Shown here one piece after another: positions 1 through 10,173 of a DNA stretch of 64,000 bases. Within the stretch, counting starts at the first letter, position 1; each line of letters starts with the position of its first letter. The stretch is from an uncultured Pelagibacteraceae bacterium (GTDB lineage: Bacteria; Pseudomonadota; Alphaproteobacteria; Pelagibacterales; Pelagibacteraceae). The DNA lies in contig CACFIL010000003.1 of assembly GCA_902566315.1 (NCBI GenBank), forward strand, positions 1-64,000. Reading direction: 5' to 3'. A program made the translations under genes and the position numbers. Below the pieces are notes generated by a model that was not told the DNA's origin, made no database searches, and worked only from the letters and a program-made list of their open reading frames with translations.

Positions 1-156
1 CTAGGGATTAATAAATTTAATTTAATATCAAAACTTTCAAATAAGGAAATTGTTGCTCTTGGAGGTGTAACAAAAAATAATATTAAATTAATTAATCTTA
101 CCTATTCAAGAAGTTTTGCTGGTATTTCATTTTTTAAACAAAAAAAAGGCCCCTAA
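1..156 (+). CDS. C-terminal end of a TenI/ThiE-like (thiamine-phosphate synthase family) protein
   Basis: Only the last 51 codons are present; the 5' part lies before the window. The reading frame is open from base 1 to TAA at 154-156. The fragment contains IVALGGVTKNN followed by SFAGISFF, which resembles the end of thiamine-phosphate synthase/TenI barrels, where ALGGI marks the phosphate-binding strand and a later AGI/V stretch marks the last strand. Whether it is the true synthase or the TenI-like aminopyrimidine branch cannot be told from the C-terminus. It is convergent with the porin gene and shares a hairpin terminator with it. Confidence 0.6.
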   Translation, partial: LGINKFNLISKLSNKEIVALGGVTKNNIKLINLTYSRSFAGISFFKQKKGP

Positions 157-169
157 AAAGAGGCCTTTT
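144..169. terminator. Bidirectional Rho-independent terminator
   Basis: An 8-bp stem, AAAAGGCC (144-151) with GGCCTTTT (162-169), encloses a 10-base loop. On the minus strand the stem is followed by a run of seven T (147-141, partly within the stem), which suits the porin gene ending at 193. On the plus strand T residues follow the stem, serving the ThiE-like gene whose stop codon lies in the loop. Confidence 0.8.
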
Positions 170-192
170 CTTTAAATAAATTACTTCTTTAA

Positions 193-1137
193 TTAAAATG
201 CAAAAGAGAAGTTTATTTCATAACCTGTGTTATCCATTGTAGTTGTTCCAGCTACGTTATCAGTAACCTGATATGAAGCTGAAATCGCTACACCACCTGC
301 TGTAAATGAAGCACTTACTGCAGACGAATCTTGGTCTTCTTTTGTAGCTGAAGCATAGTCAATTGAAGATACACCATATGAGAATGATACATCATCAGTT
401 GCTTGGTATGAAATACCGTATGCTACAAAGTCTTCGTCATTTGTTGGTGTTCCATGATCTGTTGAGTTAGACTGTATACCAAATGTAACTGGACCCATTG
501 CATAGTTTGCACTGAATACAGCTAAGTCTATTTTATCTGCAGCAGCATTGTTTTCACCCATTGCAGCACTAACAGTTAAACCACCGGCAGCGTATTGTAC
601 ACCAACTTCAGTTGAACTATCAATACCACCACTTTTTGATGGTTTGTAAGCAGCTTTAAGAGATATTGCATCAGTTAATGTGTAATCATAGATAAACGAG
701 TTAGTACCTATGTCTGCGTTAGTAGGCTTATCAGCTGATCCACCGATAGCTGTACTCCAAGACTCTTCGTTAGCAGTAGGAACCAAGTCATCCCAAGCAC
801 CAACTGGTCCATCAGAACCGTGACCAGAAAAAGTCATAGTTCCCATATCACCCATGCCGATAACTATATTTCTATCATCGAAGTGACTGCCTGCAGATGA
901 CTCTGCTAATGCATCGATTTGTAAGTGTGTTGATATTGTGAAACCATTGTCCATTTCACCACTTGCGTTGAAAGACACTTGGTCAGTCATAGACCATCCG
1001 TTACCGGATGCACTGTTGTCTTCTCCGCCAAAAAAGATTGATGTTGCAGCAGATACAGAAACTTCAACGGCTTGTGCTGAACTTGCTACCATTGCAGTAC
1101 CTAATGCTGTCAATCCTATTTTCTTTAGATTGTTCAT
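193..1137 (-). CDS. Outer-membrane porin
   Basis: This 314-residue protein has a clear signal peptide (MNNLKKIGLTALGTAMVASS, cleavage after AQA near residue 23). A Gly/Ser/Asp-rich body of alternating polar and hydrophobic strands follows and ends in phenylalanine (FSFAF), the usual C-terminal signal of outer-membrane beta-barrels. Length and composition fit the alphaproteobacterial general porin family. It should form the main diffusion channel for small solutes. The gene stands alone, with a purine-rich ribosome site (GAAAGG) before the ATG, a strong terminator behind it and 219 bases upstream. GC is visibly higher than in most neighbours, as expected for a highly expressed gene. Substrate selectivity cannot be read from the sequence. 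Confidence 0.85.
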   Translation of the reverse strand: MNNLKKIGLTALGTAMVASSAQAVEVSVSAATSIFFGGEDNSASGNGWSMTDQVSFNASGEMDNGFTISTHLQIDALAESSAGSHFDDRNIVIGMGDMGTMTFSGHGSDGPVGAWDDLVPTANEESWSTAIGGSADKPTNADIGTNSFIYDYTLTDAISLKAAYKPSKSGGIDSSTEVGVQYAAGGLTVSAAMGENNAAADKIDLAVFSANYAMGPVTFGIQSNSTDHGTPTNDEDFVAYGISYQATDDVSFSYGVSSIDYASATKEDQDSSAVSASFTAGGVAISASYQVTDNVAGTTTMDNTGYEINFSFAF

Positions 1138-1287
1138 ATTATTACCTTTCGTTAATTGCTTAATATTAAACAGATCCTACTTATCAATATTTGTTGATTT
1201 TTTTGATTAATTGTTAATTTATTGCTCTTTTTTTTATAAAAGTGTTGCATTTTTACATCACCAAAAACGTTAATTTACGTGATATTT

Positions 1288-1315
1288 TTGACCTTTTTAA
1301 AAATATTCTTTTAAT
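1288..1315 (+). promoter_or_regulatory. Predicted housekeeping promoter for the DUF3576-leuS operon
   Basis: TTGACC (1288-1293) and TTTAAT (1310-1315) are separated by 16 bases; each matches the sigma-70 hexamer at 5 of 6 positions. Transcription would begin near 1322, about 35 bases before the ATG at 1357. The 219-base gap also has to hold the divergent porin promoter, which I could not place confidently. Confidence 0.45.
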
Positions 1316-1356
1316 TATCTCAATTTTTCATCTATTACTTATTTTTAAGAACATTT

Positions 1357-1932
1357 ATGCCAAAATTATCAAATTATAGATTTATCACTTTTTTTTTATT
1401 AGCTTTATTTACTCTTAATTCATGCAAAACTATTGAAAATTTACCTGGTTCAGATGCACGAGAAATTTCTCCAGATCCAAAAGCAAGAGTCAAAAAAAAT
1501 CTAGAGGAAGGAAGAGGTTTTAGATTAGATAGTGCTTTACAAGGTAGAAAGGGGGGAGATTTTATGTTTGCCAGCGCTAATGAGTTGTGGAGAGCATCTC
1601 TTGATACTGTAGACTTTATGCCCCTTTCGTCTGTTAATTATAGTGGCGGTATTATCGTAACAGACTGGTACTCGGATAGTGATAATCTTGATGAATCGGT
1701 AAAAATATCAATTCGTTTTTTAACAAATGAAGTTAGAGCTGATGCATTAGACATAAAAGTTTTTTATAAAAAATGTAATCAAGTGGCAAGCTGTAAGATT
1801 TCACAAAAGACGGGATCATTAAATGCAGAACTAAAAAAACAAATTTTATCAAAAGCAATAGTCTATAAAAAACAGAAAGATGATAAAAATTTTAAGCCCT
1901 ATAAAGGTAGTTCAGTCGATACAACCAAATAA
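1357..1932 (+). CDS. DUF3576-domain lipoprotein
   Basis: A 191-residue protein whose N-terminus is a lipoprotein signal: a hydrophobic stretch (FFLLALFTLNSC) ending in a lipobox-like cysteine near residue 23. The body contains LWRASLDTVDFMPLSS and VTDWYSD, features I associate with DUF3576, a family of alphaproteobacterial envelope lipoproteins usually found directly upstream of leuS, as here. Its molecular role is unknown; an outer-membrane or periplasmic assembly role is only a guess from the lptE gene in the same operon. It is 26 bases upstream of leuS and probably the first gene of DUF3576-leuS-lptE-holA. Confidence 0.8.
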   Translation: MPKLSNYRFITFFLLALFTLNSCKTIENLPGSDAREISPDPKARVKKNLEEGRGFRLDSALQGRKGGDFMFASANELWRASLDTVDFMPLSSVNYSGGIIVTDWYSDSDNLDESVKISIRFLTNEVRADALDIKVFYKKCNQVASCKISQKTGSLNAELKKQILSKAIVYKKQKDDKNFKPYKGSSVDTTK

Positions 1933-1958
1933 TTAGAAATAAGTTTTAATTTAATTAA

Positions 1959-4511
1959 ATGGAAAGATATAATTTTAAAACTGTCGAAGAAAAGTGGCAA
2001 GAAAAATGGGCAAAATTAAAGGTTTTTCAATCTAAGATAGATACCTCTAAAGAAAAATTTTATTGTCTAGAGATGTTCCCGTATCCCTCAGGAAATATAC
2101 ATATGGGTCATGTAAGAAATTACACCATAGGTGATGTTTTATCTCGGTATAAATCTTTACAAGGCTTTAATGTAATGCACCCAATGGGTTGGGATGCATT
2201 TGGAATGCCTGCAGAAAATGCTGCAAGAGAAAATAATTTAGATCCAAAAGAATGGACAAAGAAAAACATATCAACAATGAAAGAACAGTTAAAAAAGCTA
2301 GGTCTTTCTATTGATTGGGATAGAGAAATTTCCACATGTTCAGAAGAATATTATAAACATCAACAATTATTTTTTTTAGAACTTTATGAAAAAGGATTAG
2401 TTTATAGAAAAGAAAACTATGTCAACTGGGACCCTATTGATCAAACAGTGCTTGCAAATGAGCAGGTTATTGATGGCAAAGGATGGAGATCTGGAGCGGT
2501 TGTCGAACGTAAAAAATTGAATCAATGGTTTTTTAATATTTCAAAATTCTCACAAGAATTGCTTGATGGTTTAGATGATTTAAAGCAATGGCCAAATAAG
2601 GTTAAAGTGATGCAAAAAAATTGGATTGGAAAGTCTTTTGGTTGTGAAATCGCCTTCAAAACAGAGGGAGATCTCCCAGTAAAAGAGATTAAGTGTTTTA
2701 CAACCAGACCAGATACTTTATTTGGATTTTCCTTTTTAGCACTTTCAGTAGATCATGAAATCTCAAAATATTTTGTAGACGATAAAAAATTTCAAGAATT
2801 TAAAAAAGAATGTTCAAGAACTGGAACAACTGAAGAGGCAATTGCAATTGGTGAAAAAATTGGCTTTAAAACCAATTTAGTTGCAATAAATCCTTTAAAC
2901 CCAAGTCAAAAAGTCCCAGTTTTCTTTGCTAATTTTGTTTTAATGGATTACGGATTTGGAGCAGTATTTGGTTGCCCTGCTCACGATCAAAGAGATTTTG
3001 ATTTTGCAAAAAAATATGGTCTTAATTTTAAAACTGTAGTCAAACCAGACAATGAGAAAGATAGTTTTGAAGTTAAAGGTGAGGCTTATTCAGGTCCTGG
3101 AACTCTAATAAATTCTGAATTTCTAAACAATCTTAAAGTGCCAGAAGAATCAATTGTAAAAACAATTGATATTTTAGAGGAAAGAAAGATTGGTCAAAAA
3201 AAAATTAATTTTAGGTTAAAAGATTGGGGTGTATCCAGGCAAAGGTACTGGGGGTGCCCAATACCTATGGCTTATGATGAAGATGGAAATGTAACAACAA
3301 TTCCAAAAAAAGATTTACCTGTAAAACTTCCAGAAAATATAGATTTAAATTCAAAGGGTAACCCTTTAAACGCTAAAACTGATTGGAAAAATATAATTAT
3401 TAATGGAAAAAAATATGTTAGGGAAACAGATACATTAGACACTTTTGTTTGCTCTTCGTGGTATTACCTTAGATTTTGCTCATCAAATAATTTGGATTAT
3501 GGTTTCAGACAAGAAGAAGTCGATTATTGGATGCCAGTGGATCAGTATATTGGAGGAATTGAACATGCCATTCTTCATTTGCTTTATTCTAGATTTTTTA
3601 TGAAAGCTTTAGGTTATAAAAATAAAAAATTTAAATTTAAAGAACCTTTTGAAGGTTTATTTACTCAAGGCATGGTTTGTCACGAAACATATAAAGATAA
3701 AAATAATAATTGGTTAAGTCCTGATGAGATAGAATTAATAGGAGATCAATTTTTTAAAAAAGGTGATAAAAATCATAAAGTTAAAGTTGGTCCTTCAGAG
3801 TCTATGTCCAAATCAAAGAAAAATGTTATTGATCCTGAAAATATAATTAAAAGTTATGGTGCTGACGCAGTTAGACTATTTATTTTATCAGACAGTCCAC
3901 CTGAAAAAGATGTACAATGGTCTGATCAGGGAATGATTGCATCATATAAGTTTTTACAAAAGTTATGGATATTACACAATAAAATCAAAGAAAAAATTAA
4001 AAAAAAGAACGACAACGATACAGAAAATGAAACATTAGAAAAATTTACTAATCAAATGATAAACAAAATAACTAACAACCTTGAAGGATTTAATTACAAT
4101 GTAATCGTTGCAAATATTTATGAAACGTATAATTTTTTAATAAAACTAATCGAAAAAGATAAAAATATTGACATAAAAATACTCAAGGAAAGTTATAAGA
4201 AAATATTAATATTATTTTCTCCAGCAATACCTCATTTCACTGCAGAATGTCTAGATGATATAAACCTTTTAGAGAAAATTGAATGGCCTAAAACAGACAA
4301 AAATCTTCTTGTAGAAGATAGAATCGATTATGTAGTACAGATTAATGGTAAAAAGAGAGCGATTTTAAATGAAAGTAGAGATATAGATCAAAATACTCTC
4401 ATGAGTAAAATAAAGTTGAATAAATTTTCAGAAAAGTATTTAAAAGACAAATCTATTAACAAAATAATATTTGTAAAAAACAGATTAATTAATTTATTAA
4501 TAAATGAATAA
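1959..4511 (+). CDS. leuS: Leucyl-tRNA synthetase
   Basis: An 850-residue class I aminoacyl-tRNA synthetase that charges tRNA-Leu with leucine in the cytoplasm. The HIGH signature appears as HMGH (residues 48-51, in the context [14 protein letters not shown]) and the KMSKS signature as MSKSK (about 616-620). Between them is the CP1 editing domain with TTRPDTLFG and the D-rich editing motif AHDQRDF. Length matches bacterial LeuRS. The 3' end overlaps lptE by 8 bases, so translation is probably coupled. Confidence 0.98.
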   Translation: MERYNFKTVEEKWQEKWAKLKVFQSKIDTSKEKFYCLEMFPYPSGNIHMGHVRNYTIGDVLSRYKSLQGFNVMHPMGWDAFGMPAENAARENNLDPKEWTKKNISTMKEQLKKLGLSIDWDREISTCSEEYYKHQQLFFLELYEKGLVYRKENYVNWDPIDQTVLANEQVIDGKGWRSGAVVERKKLNQWFFNISKFSQELLDGLDDLKQWPNKVKVMQKNWIGKSFGCEIAFKTEGDLPVKEIKCFTTRPDTLFGFSFLALSVDHEISKYFVDDKKFQEFKKECSRTGTTEEAIAIGEKIGFKTNLVAINPLNPSQKVPVFFANFVLMDYGFGAVFGCPAHDQRDFDFAKKYGLNFKTVVKPDNEKDSFEVKGEAYSGPGTLINSEFLNNLKVPEESIVKTIDILEERKIGQKKINFRLKDWGVSRQRYWGCPIPMAYDEDGNVTTIPKKDLPVKLPENIDLNSKGNPLNAKTDWKNIIINGKKYVRETDTLDTFVCSSWYYLRFCSSNNLDYGFRQEEVDYWMPVDQYIGGIEHAILHLLYSRFFMKALGYKNKKFKFKEPFEGLFTQGMVCHETYKDKNNNWLSPDEIELIGDQFFKKGDKNHKVKVGPSESMSKSKKNVIDPENIIKSYGADAVRLFILSDSPPEKDVQWSDQGMIASYKFLQKLWILHNKIKEKIKKKNDNDTENETLEKFTNQMINKITNNLEGFNYNVIVANIYETYNFLIKLIEKDKNIDIKILKESYKKILILFSPAIPHFTAECLDDINLLEKIEWPKTDKNLLVEDRIDYVVQINGKKRAILNESRDIDQNTLMSKIKLNKFSEKYLKDKSINKIIFVKNRLINLLINE

Positions 4512-4980
4512 TAATTTAAATAAAGTAATAATTCTATTTTTAGTGTGTGTTCTAACTTCATGTTCTTATAAGCCAATTTTTGTTGAAAAAGATTATAATT
4601 TTGAAATAAGAAAAATCTTGGTAAGTGGTGAGAAAGATATTAACAGAATTATTACAAATAATTTAAAATTAATCAAAAAAACTGGGAACAAAAGTAAGAA
4701 AATTTATACAATTGAGATAAATTCATTAAAAGAAAAAGAAATAGTATCTAAGGACTCAAAAGGAGATCCTTTAAAATTTGAGATGAATATTATTGTAGAA
4801 TATAAAGTGATAAATAAAAATTCATTAAAAATTAACAATAAAATTAAAAAAAATAATATTTATAATAACGAGTCAGATAAATTCAAATTGGAACAGAATG
4901 AAAATATTATTTTAAAAAATCTAGCAGGTAACATAAGTGATATAATTATTTCTTCAATAATTAATTTAGATGATAATTAA
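4504..4980 (+). CDS. lptE: LptE-like LPS-assembly lipoprotein
   Basis: A 158-residue protein beginning with a signal peptide and lipobox ([14 protein letters not shown], cysteine near residue 20). The position between leuS and holA is the usual place of lptE in proteobacteria. LptE plugs the LptD barrel and assists lipopolysaccharide insertion in the outer membrane. The sequence beyond the lipobox is very Lys/Asn/Ile-rich and diverged, so the assignment leans on the lipobox, size and position. It overlaps leuS by 8 and holA by 11 bases. Confidence 0.75.
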   Translation: MNNNLNKVIILFLVCVLTSCSYKPIFVEKDYNFEIRKILVSGEKDINRIITNNLKLIKKTGNKSKKIYTIEINSLKEKEIVSKDSKGDPLKFEMNIIVEYKVINKNSLKINNKIKKNNIYNNESDKFKLEQNENIILKNLAGNISDIIISSIINLDDN

Positions 4981-5947
4981 AAGTTTTGAATTAGAAAAAT
5001 TAAAATCATTAAATTTTAATATTCATTTAATTTATGGAAGTAATGAAGGTTTAAAGTTAGATATAATAAAAAATCATCATTTGAAAAATTTTGAGGGTGA
5101 GATATTAAAATATGATGAGCAAGAAATTTTAATTAATAAAGATGAATTTTTATCAAGTTTATTAAATCAATCCCTATTTGATGATAATAAAATAATTATC
5201 ATTTCAAGAGCAACTGATAAATTAACAGATGTTGTAAGAGAGATTATAGAAAAAAGAAAGATTGAAACAAAAGTGATCATTAAGTGCTCAAATTTAGAAA
5301 AAAGATCTAAGTTACGAAATTTAATTGAAAAGGAAAAAAAAGAGGTTTGTACTCCTGTTTATGAAGATGACTATCGGACTCTAAATATCGTAATTAACAA
5401 TTTTTTAAAAGAAAATAGATTCAATATTTCTCAAGAAGTGAAAAATATACTTATTGAAAGATCTGCAGGAGATAGGATTAATTTAAAAAATGAACTTTTT
5501 AAATTAGGAAATTTGCAAATTAGTAGAAATAAATTGAATACAGACGATGTATTGAAACTTTCTAACCTTGCAGAAAACTACAGTGTGTTTGAGTTATCAG
5601 ATAATTATTTGGCCAAAAATTCAAAGAGAGTGGCAAACATTTTAAATGAAAACAATTATTCATCTGAAGACTGTATACTAATTATAAGAACAATTTTAAA
5701 TAAATCTAAAAGACTTTTAAAAATAAAAAATGAAATTGACAGTGATAAAAATATTGATCAAGTAATATCTAGTTTCAGGCCTCCTATATTTTGGAAAGAA
5801 AAGGATATTATAAAAAAACAAGCTCAATCATGGTCCACTAGCGAGGTGAAGGAAATTATATTTAGAATTAATGATTTAGAGGCTTTAATTAAGAAAAATT
5901 CAACAAATTCAATGCTTTTTGTCTCTGATTTTGTAAGTAATTATTAG
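4970..5947 (+). CDS. holA: DNA polymerase III delta subunit
   Basis: A 325-residue protein of typical HolA size. It has the family's N-terminal pattern (LIYGSNEGLKLDII, then residues leading to LLNQSLFDDNKIIII), a central region with LIERSAGDRINLKNEL corresponding to the conserved G-D-x-R/x-x-x-N-E-L-x-K-L segment, and a helical C-terminus. Delta is the clamp-loader subunit that opens the beta clamp. It is last in the leuS-lptE-holA run and is convergent with parB, their ends overlapping by 4 bases. Confidence 0.9.
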   Translation: MIIKSFELEKLKSLNFNIHLIYGSNEGLKLDIIKNHHLKNFEGEILKYDEQEILINKDEFLSSLLNQSLFDDNKIIIISRATDKLTDVVREIIEKRKIETKVIIKCSNLEKRSKLRNLIEKEKKEVCTPVYEDDYRTLNIVINNFLKENRFNISQEVKNILIERSAGDRINLKNELFKLGNLQISRNKLNTDDVLKLSNLAENYSVFELSDNYLAKNSKRVANILNENNYSSEDCILIIRTILNKSKRLLKIKNEIDSDKNIDQVISSFRPPIFWKEKDIIKKQAQSWSTSEVKEIIFRINDLEALIKKNSTNSMLFVSDFVSNY

Positions 5948-6795
5948 TAATTTTGCTTAATAATTTCTACTAATCTATCTAGTTGATCAGTTCCTTTATA
6001 CTCTAAACTTATAGTACCAGTATTATTCCTCTTGTTTTTAACAAAAACTCTCATTCCTATTTTGTCTGTTAATTCCTCCTCAAGACTTAAGATGTTTGGA
6101 TCTTTTTTTTTAATAGGGTTATTAGATCTAGATTTCAACATACGTACTAGATTTTCAGCTTGCCTAACAGATAATTTTTTTGAAATAATTTTTTTTGCCA
6201 AGAGGATAGCATTATCCAAACCAACTAAAATTTTTGCATGACCTTGAGATAATTTCTCTTCAATTATTAATTCTATAATTTCTTGTGGAAGAGTTAGAAG
6301 TCTCAAACAATTTGATATATGTGCTCTACTTTTCCCAATAAATTTTGATACCTTGTCTTGGTCGTAACTGAATTCATCTATTAATCTTTTATAACCTTCA
6401 GCTTCCTCAATTGGATTTAAATCTTTTCTTTGAACATTTTCAACAATCGCAAATTCTAATGATTTAAGATTATCTACGTTCATAACGATAATTGGTACCT
6501 CATGAACCCCCGCATATTGTGCTGCTTGCCATCTTCTTTCTCCAGCTATTATTTCATATTTATCTTCTACATCAGAAGATGGTCTTACAATGATAGGTTG
6601 GATAATACCTCGTTCTCTTATAGAGTTAGTTAACTCCTCTAAACTAACTTCGTCAAATTTTTTTCTTGGTTGATACTTGTTTCTAATTAATGAGCTTATA
6701 GAGACATTTTTTTTATCATCAATTTTTTCACTGTCCCCTATCAAGGAAGATAATCCTCTCCCGAGTCCTTTTTTTGATTTAAATGGATTAATCAT
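5944..6795 (-). CDS. parB: Chromosome partitioning protein ParB
   Basis: A 283-residue ParB/Spo0J family CTPase-DNA-binding protein. It starts with the KKGLGRGLSSLIG motif that recruits ParA, followed by the N-terminal nucleotide domain with GERRWQAA (residues 85-92), a helix-turn-helix around 148-170 (VSKFIGKSRAHISNCLRL) that reads parS, and a short C-terminal dimerisation region. It binds parS and spreads to form the segregation complex near the origin. The overlap with parA is 4 bases. A perfect parS lies about 1.4 kb upstream inside rsmG. Confidence 0.97.
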   Translation of the reverse strand: MINPFKSKKGLGRGLSSLIGDSEKIDDKKNVSISSLIRNKYQPRKKFDEVSLEELTNSIRERGIIQPIIVRPSSDVEDKYEIIAGERRWQAAQYAGVHEVPIIVMNVDNLKSLEFAIVENVQRKDLNPIEEAEGYKRLIDEFSYDQDKVSKFIGKSRAHISNCLRLLTLPQEIIELIIEEKLSQGHAKILVGLDNAILLAKKIISKKLSVRQAENLVRMLKSRSNNPIKKKDPNILSLEEELTDKIGMRVFVKNKRNNTGTISLEYKGTDQLDRLVEIIKQNY

Positions 6796-7592
6796 GCTGC
6801 GCTCTCCACCGGTTTATCTTGATTTAAAAATTCCTCTGTAAAACTAAAATATGCTCTACTGCCTGGACATGTCTTGTCATAAATAAGAACTGGAACACCA
6901 TGCGAGGGTGCCTCTGATAATCTGACGTTTCTTGGCACTGCTGTGCTATAAACTTTATCCTTAAAATAGTTCCTTGCTTCTGTTTCTACCTCACCTGATA
7001 ATTTATTTCTCTTATCGTACATTGTAAGAAGGATTCCTCTTATATCCAAAGATGGATTTAAGTTTGACTTTATCCGTTCAATTGTTTTCATAAGCTGTGT
7101 CAGTCCCTCGAGAGCAAAGAATTCTGTCTGGAGCGGTACCACTAAAGCATCGGAGGCTACTAATGCCATGATTGTAAGTAAGCTTAAGGATGGTGGGCAG
7201 TCAATTATGATATAGTCATAAGATGGCTTAGAATTGTTTAAAATAAGGGTTAATTCATCTTTCAATTTAAAGGCTCTTCGTCTGTCTCCGGCTGTCTCCA
7301 CCTCCAGCCCCGACAAATCAACATTTGATGATATTAAATCTAAATTTTCAAAGCTTGTAGGCTGGATTACTTCAGAAATTTTTTTATTTCCATTTAGTAC
7401 ATTGTAAATTGTTTGATCAGAACTTGTTGCGTTAGATAATCCAAGTCCCGTTGTAGCATTACCTTGTGGATCAAGATCAATTACAAGAATTTTTTTTCCT
7501 TTCATGGTTAGACCAGCCGCAAGATTGATGACAGTTGTGGTCTTTCCTACCCCACCTTTTTGATTTATGACTGAAATAATTTTTTTATTCAT
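6792..7592 (-). CDS. parA: Chromosome partitioning ATPase ParA/Soj
   Basis: A 266-residue deviant-Walker ATPase with KGGVGKTT at residues 12-19, DLDPQGNATTGLG for the A' region and DYIIIDCPPSL for Walker B. ParA forms ATP-dependent gradients on the nucleoid and moves ParB-parS complexes to opposite poles. The gene is embedded in mnmG-rsmG-parA-parB, the standard origin-proximal order, and overlaps rsmG by 8 bases. Confidence 0.98.
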   Translation of the reverse strand: MNKKIISVINQKGGVGKTTTVINLAAGLTMKGKKILVIDLDPQGNATTGLGLSNATSSDQTIYNVLNGNKKISEVIQPTSFENLDLISSNVDLSGLEVETAGDRRRAFKLKDELTLILNNSKPSYDYIIIDCPPSLSLLTIMALVASDALVVPLQTEFFALEGLTQLMKTIERIKSNLNPSLDIRGILLTMYDKRNKLSGEVETEARNYFKDKVYSTAVPRNVRLSEAPSHGVPVLIYDKTCPGSRAYFSFTEEFLNQDKPVESAA

Positions 7593-8229
7593 ATTTTTTT
7601 TTTAAATTAGAAATTTTTACTACTAATGACTCATCACTTGTAAGACTTTTCATTTCCTCAGTATCAAATTTCCATTTTGTAGAAACTTCTTTTAAAATTT
7701 TTTTTCCACTCTTTCCTAAATACATAACTATGTATTTAAAATTTTTAAAATTTTTTGTAGCTATATCAAAAACGACTGGTAAAGGTTTGAATGCTCTACA
7801 AATTATTACATCTGTAACTAAATTTTTCTCATCAAATATATTTTTTTGGTAAACTTTTGCTTCCAATTTAAACTTTTCTACCATCTCCTTTAAAAAATTG
7901 CTCTTATGATAGCTCTTCTCATAAAAAATTAGCTTAAAACCTTGCTTTTTAGATTTCATCAAAATACCCAAAACTATACTAGGAAGCCCTGCACCTGAGC
8001 CAAGATCGGTACACACTTTGATGTCATTTTTATCTATAAATTCAATGGTTTGAGCACTATCATAAATATGCCTTGTATTTATTAACTTTTCTGTAGTTGA
8101 ACTTATCAAATTTATTTTCTTGTTTGTGCTCAATATCGACTGAGAATATTCTCCTAACTCCTTAAGTGTTTCACGTGAAACATTTGGGATATAAATTTTA
8201 TTAGTTTTTATTATTTTCGAATCAATCAA
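7585..8229 (-). CDS. rsmG: 16S rRNA (guanine-527-N7) methyltransferase
   Basis: A 214-residue RsmG/GidB protein with the S-adenosylmethionine-binding segment [15 protein letters not shown] around residues 74-88. It methylates G527 of 16S rRNA. The N-terminal NVSRET (residues 16-21) is encoded by a perfect parS palindrome, so this stretch serves both as protein sequence and as centromere. The gene overlaps mnmG by 4 bases (ATGA) and parA by 8. Confidence 0.96.
   Translation of the reverse strand: MIDSKIIKTNKIYIPNVSRETLKELGEYSQSILSTNKKINLISSTTEKLINTRHIYDSAQTIEFIDKNDIKVCTDLGSGAGLPSIVLGILMKSKKQGFKLIFYEKSYHKSNFLKEMVEKFKLEAKVYQKNIFDEKNLVTDVIICRAFKPLPVVFDIATKNFKNFKYIVMYLGKSGKKILKEVSTKWKFDTEEMKSLTSDESLVVKISNLKKKYE
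8167..8182. promoter_or_regulatory. parS centromere site (perfect)
   Basis: The 16-bp palindrome TGTTTCACGTGAAACA matches the bacterial chromosomal parS consensus exactly. It lies within rsmG, coding for VSRET, about 0.6 kb upstream of parA and 9.2 kb from the proposed origin. It is the expected loading site for the ParB encoded at 5944-6795. Confidence 0.93.
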
Positions 8230-10097
8230 GCTATATGCTTAATAGACTTTCTTTTGACATGAGACAACAAAATATATACTGCTGCTGGAGTAATTCCATC
8301 TATTCTAAGTGCCTGACCAAGTGTTTTTGGCTTTATTTCCTTAAATTTTGACTTAACTTCATTTGACAATCCAGAAAATTGATCATAATCTAGATTTTCC
8401 GGTATTTTAAGATTCTCATCCCTTTTGAATGCTAAAATATCTGCATTTTGTTTCTTTAAATAACCTTTATAATGAGCCTTTATCTCAATTTGCTCATCAA
8501 TTTCACGTGAAACATATTCAATTTCTGGCCAAATATCCCTAATTTTACTCATATTTACTGACTTTTGCCTTAATATTTCTATTGCATTTCTTTTAACGCC
8601 GTCTTTTGCAATGTTTATACCAAATTTAGATGCTTTTGATGGGGAAATTAGTGAATTTTCCATCTTTTTAAGACTTTTTTCCAATTTTAAAGCTTTCTCT
8701 TTAAATATAATTTTCCTTTCATCTAATATTAAGCCAATATCAATTCCTTTTTGGGTAAGTCGAATATCTGCATTATCAGATCTCAAAGATAATCTGTATT
8801 CTGCCCTTGATGTGAACATTCTATAGGGTTCTGCAACTCCTTTTGTAACTAGATCATCTATCATAACACCTATGTATGCCTCAGATCTGTCAAGTATGAA
8901 AGGTTCTATACCTTTAATAGAAAGTGCAGCATTTATTCCAGCTATCAATCCTTGTGCTGCAGCCTCTTCATAGCCTGTTGTTCCATTTATTTGACCTGCA
9001 AGGTAAAGATTTTTAATTTTTTTTGTCTCTAAAGTCAGCAGTAGCTCCCGTGGGTCCACAAAATCGTATTCTATTGCATATCCGGGTCTTAAAATATGAA
9101 CATTTTCTAAACCATTGATTTTATTGCATATTTCTTGCTGTATTTCAGCAGGCAGAGAAGTTGAAATCCCATTAGGGTAGATTGTTTTATCATTAAGACC
9201 TTCTGGCTCTAAAAAAATTTGATGCTTTTGCTTATCTGCAAACTTTACAATTTTATCTTCTATGGAAGGACAGTATCTTGGACCAACTCCTTGGATACTC
9301 CCAGAGTACATTGCACTACTTTTTATATTTTTTGAAATGATCTCATGCACTGCCTGATTGGTATAAGTCATCCTACATGAAATTTGTCTATTGATATTTT
9401 TTTTTGTAAGAAAAGAAAAAAAATATGGATCTTCGTCTGCATGCTGCTCTTCAAGTTTTTCAAAATTAATTGTCGTTGCATCCAGTCTTGGAGGTGTTCC
9501 TGTTTTTAATCTTCCAATTTTAAAATTATGTTTTTCTAACTGTTCACTTAATCCAGTTGAAGGTTTCTCGTTAAATCTTCCTGCAGGTGTTTGTTCATTA
9601 CCAATGTGAATTAAACCATTCAGAAAAGTTCCAGTTGTTAAAATTACTTTTGATGATAACACCTTTTTTCCATCTTGTGTGATAAAACCAATTATATTGT
9701 TTTTTTCAAAAATAAACTCAATTACAGGATCAGAAAAAATATATAAATTACAATAGTTTACAAGTTTTTCTTGCATATATTTCTTATATAATGATCTATC
9801 ACTTTGAGTTCGAGGTCCACGGACAGCAGGGCCTCTACTTCTATTTAATAAACGAAATTGTATTCCTGATTTATCCGCAACTTCTCCCATTACACCATCA
9901 AGTGCATCTATCTCTCTAACAAGATGACCTTTGCCTAATCCTCCTATAGCTGGATTGCATGACATCTCACCAATTGTATCAAATTTGTGAGTAAATAATG
10001 CTGTATTTACACCTAGTCTAGCAGATGCTGCTGCAGCTTCACATCCAGCATGACCACCACCAATTACAACTACATCAAATGACAACTCATTTTTCAT
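8226..10097 (-). CDS. mnmG: tRNA uridine-34 5-carboxymethylaminomethyl modification enzyme MnmG
   Basis: A 623-residue FAD-dependent enzyme. The dinucleotide-binding motif [14 protein letters not shown] is at residues 11-24, followed by the GidA signatures [13 protein letters not shown] and CPSIEDKI, and [19 protein letters not shown] for the second FAD segment. With MnmE it builds the cmnm5U34 modification of tRNAs that read split codon boxes. It heads the operon with rsmG, parA and parB. Full length for the family. Confidence 0.98.
   Translation of the reverse strand: MKNELSFDVVVIGGGHAGCEAAAASARLGVNTALFTHKFDTIGEMSCNPAIGGLGKGHLVREIDALDGVMGEVADKSGIQFRLLNRSRGPAVRGPRTQSDRSLYKKYMQEKLVNYCNLYIFSDPVIEFIFEKNNIIGFITQDGKKVLSSKVILTTGTFLNGLIHIGNEQTPAGRFNEKPSTGLSEQLEKHNFKIGRLKTGTPPRLDATTINFEKLEEQHADEDPYFFSFLTKKNINRQISCRMTYTNQAVHEIISKNIKSSAMYSGSIQGVGPRYCPSIEDKIVKFADKQKHQIFLEPEGLNDKTIYPNGISTSLPAEIQQEICNKINGLENVHILRPGYAIEYDFVDPRELLLTLETKKIKNLYLAGQINGTTGYEEAAAQGLIAGINAALSIKGIEPFILDRSEAYIGVMIDDLVTKGVAEPYRMFTSRAEYRLSLRSDNADIRLTQKGIDIGLILDERKIIFKEKALKLEKSLKKMENSLISPSKASKFGINIAKDGVKRNAIEILRQKSVNMSKIRDIWPEIEYVSREIDEQIEIKAHYKGYLKKQNADILAFKRDENLKIPENLDYDQFSGLSNEVKSKFKEIKPKTLGQALRIDGITPAAVYILLSHVKRKSIKHIA
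8499..8514. promoter_or_regulatory. Second parS-like site
   Basis: AATTTCACGTGAAACA matches the parS consensus at 14 of 16 positions; only the two outermost 5' bases differ. The core TTTCACGTGAAA is intact. It is inside mnmG, coding for VSRE in the C-terminal part, 332 bp from the perfect site. Paired parS sites near an origin are common, and a near-perfect second copy this close is unlikely by chance. Confidence 0.8.
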
Positions 10098-10173
10098 AGC
10101 TGTAATTTATTATTGATCTTAAAATTTACAAGAAAACACTTAAAAATGAATAAAAACTAAGCAAATTCAACAC

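Noticed and set aside
938..1210. 90-residue plus-strand frame across the porin start
   Set aside because: It runs antisense through the porin signal peptide and promoter, and its composition is that of a shadow frame.
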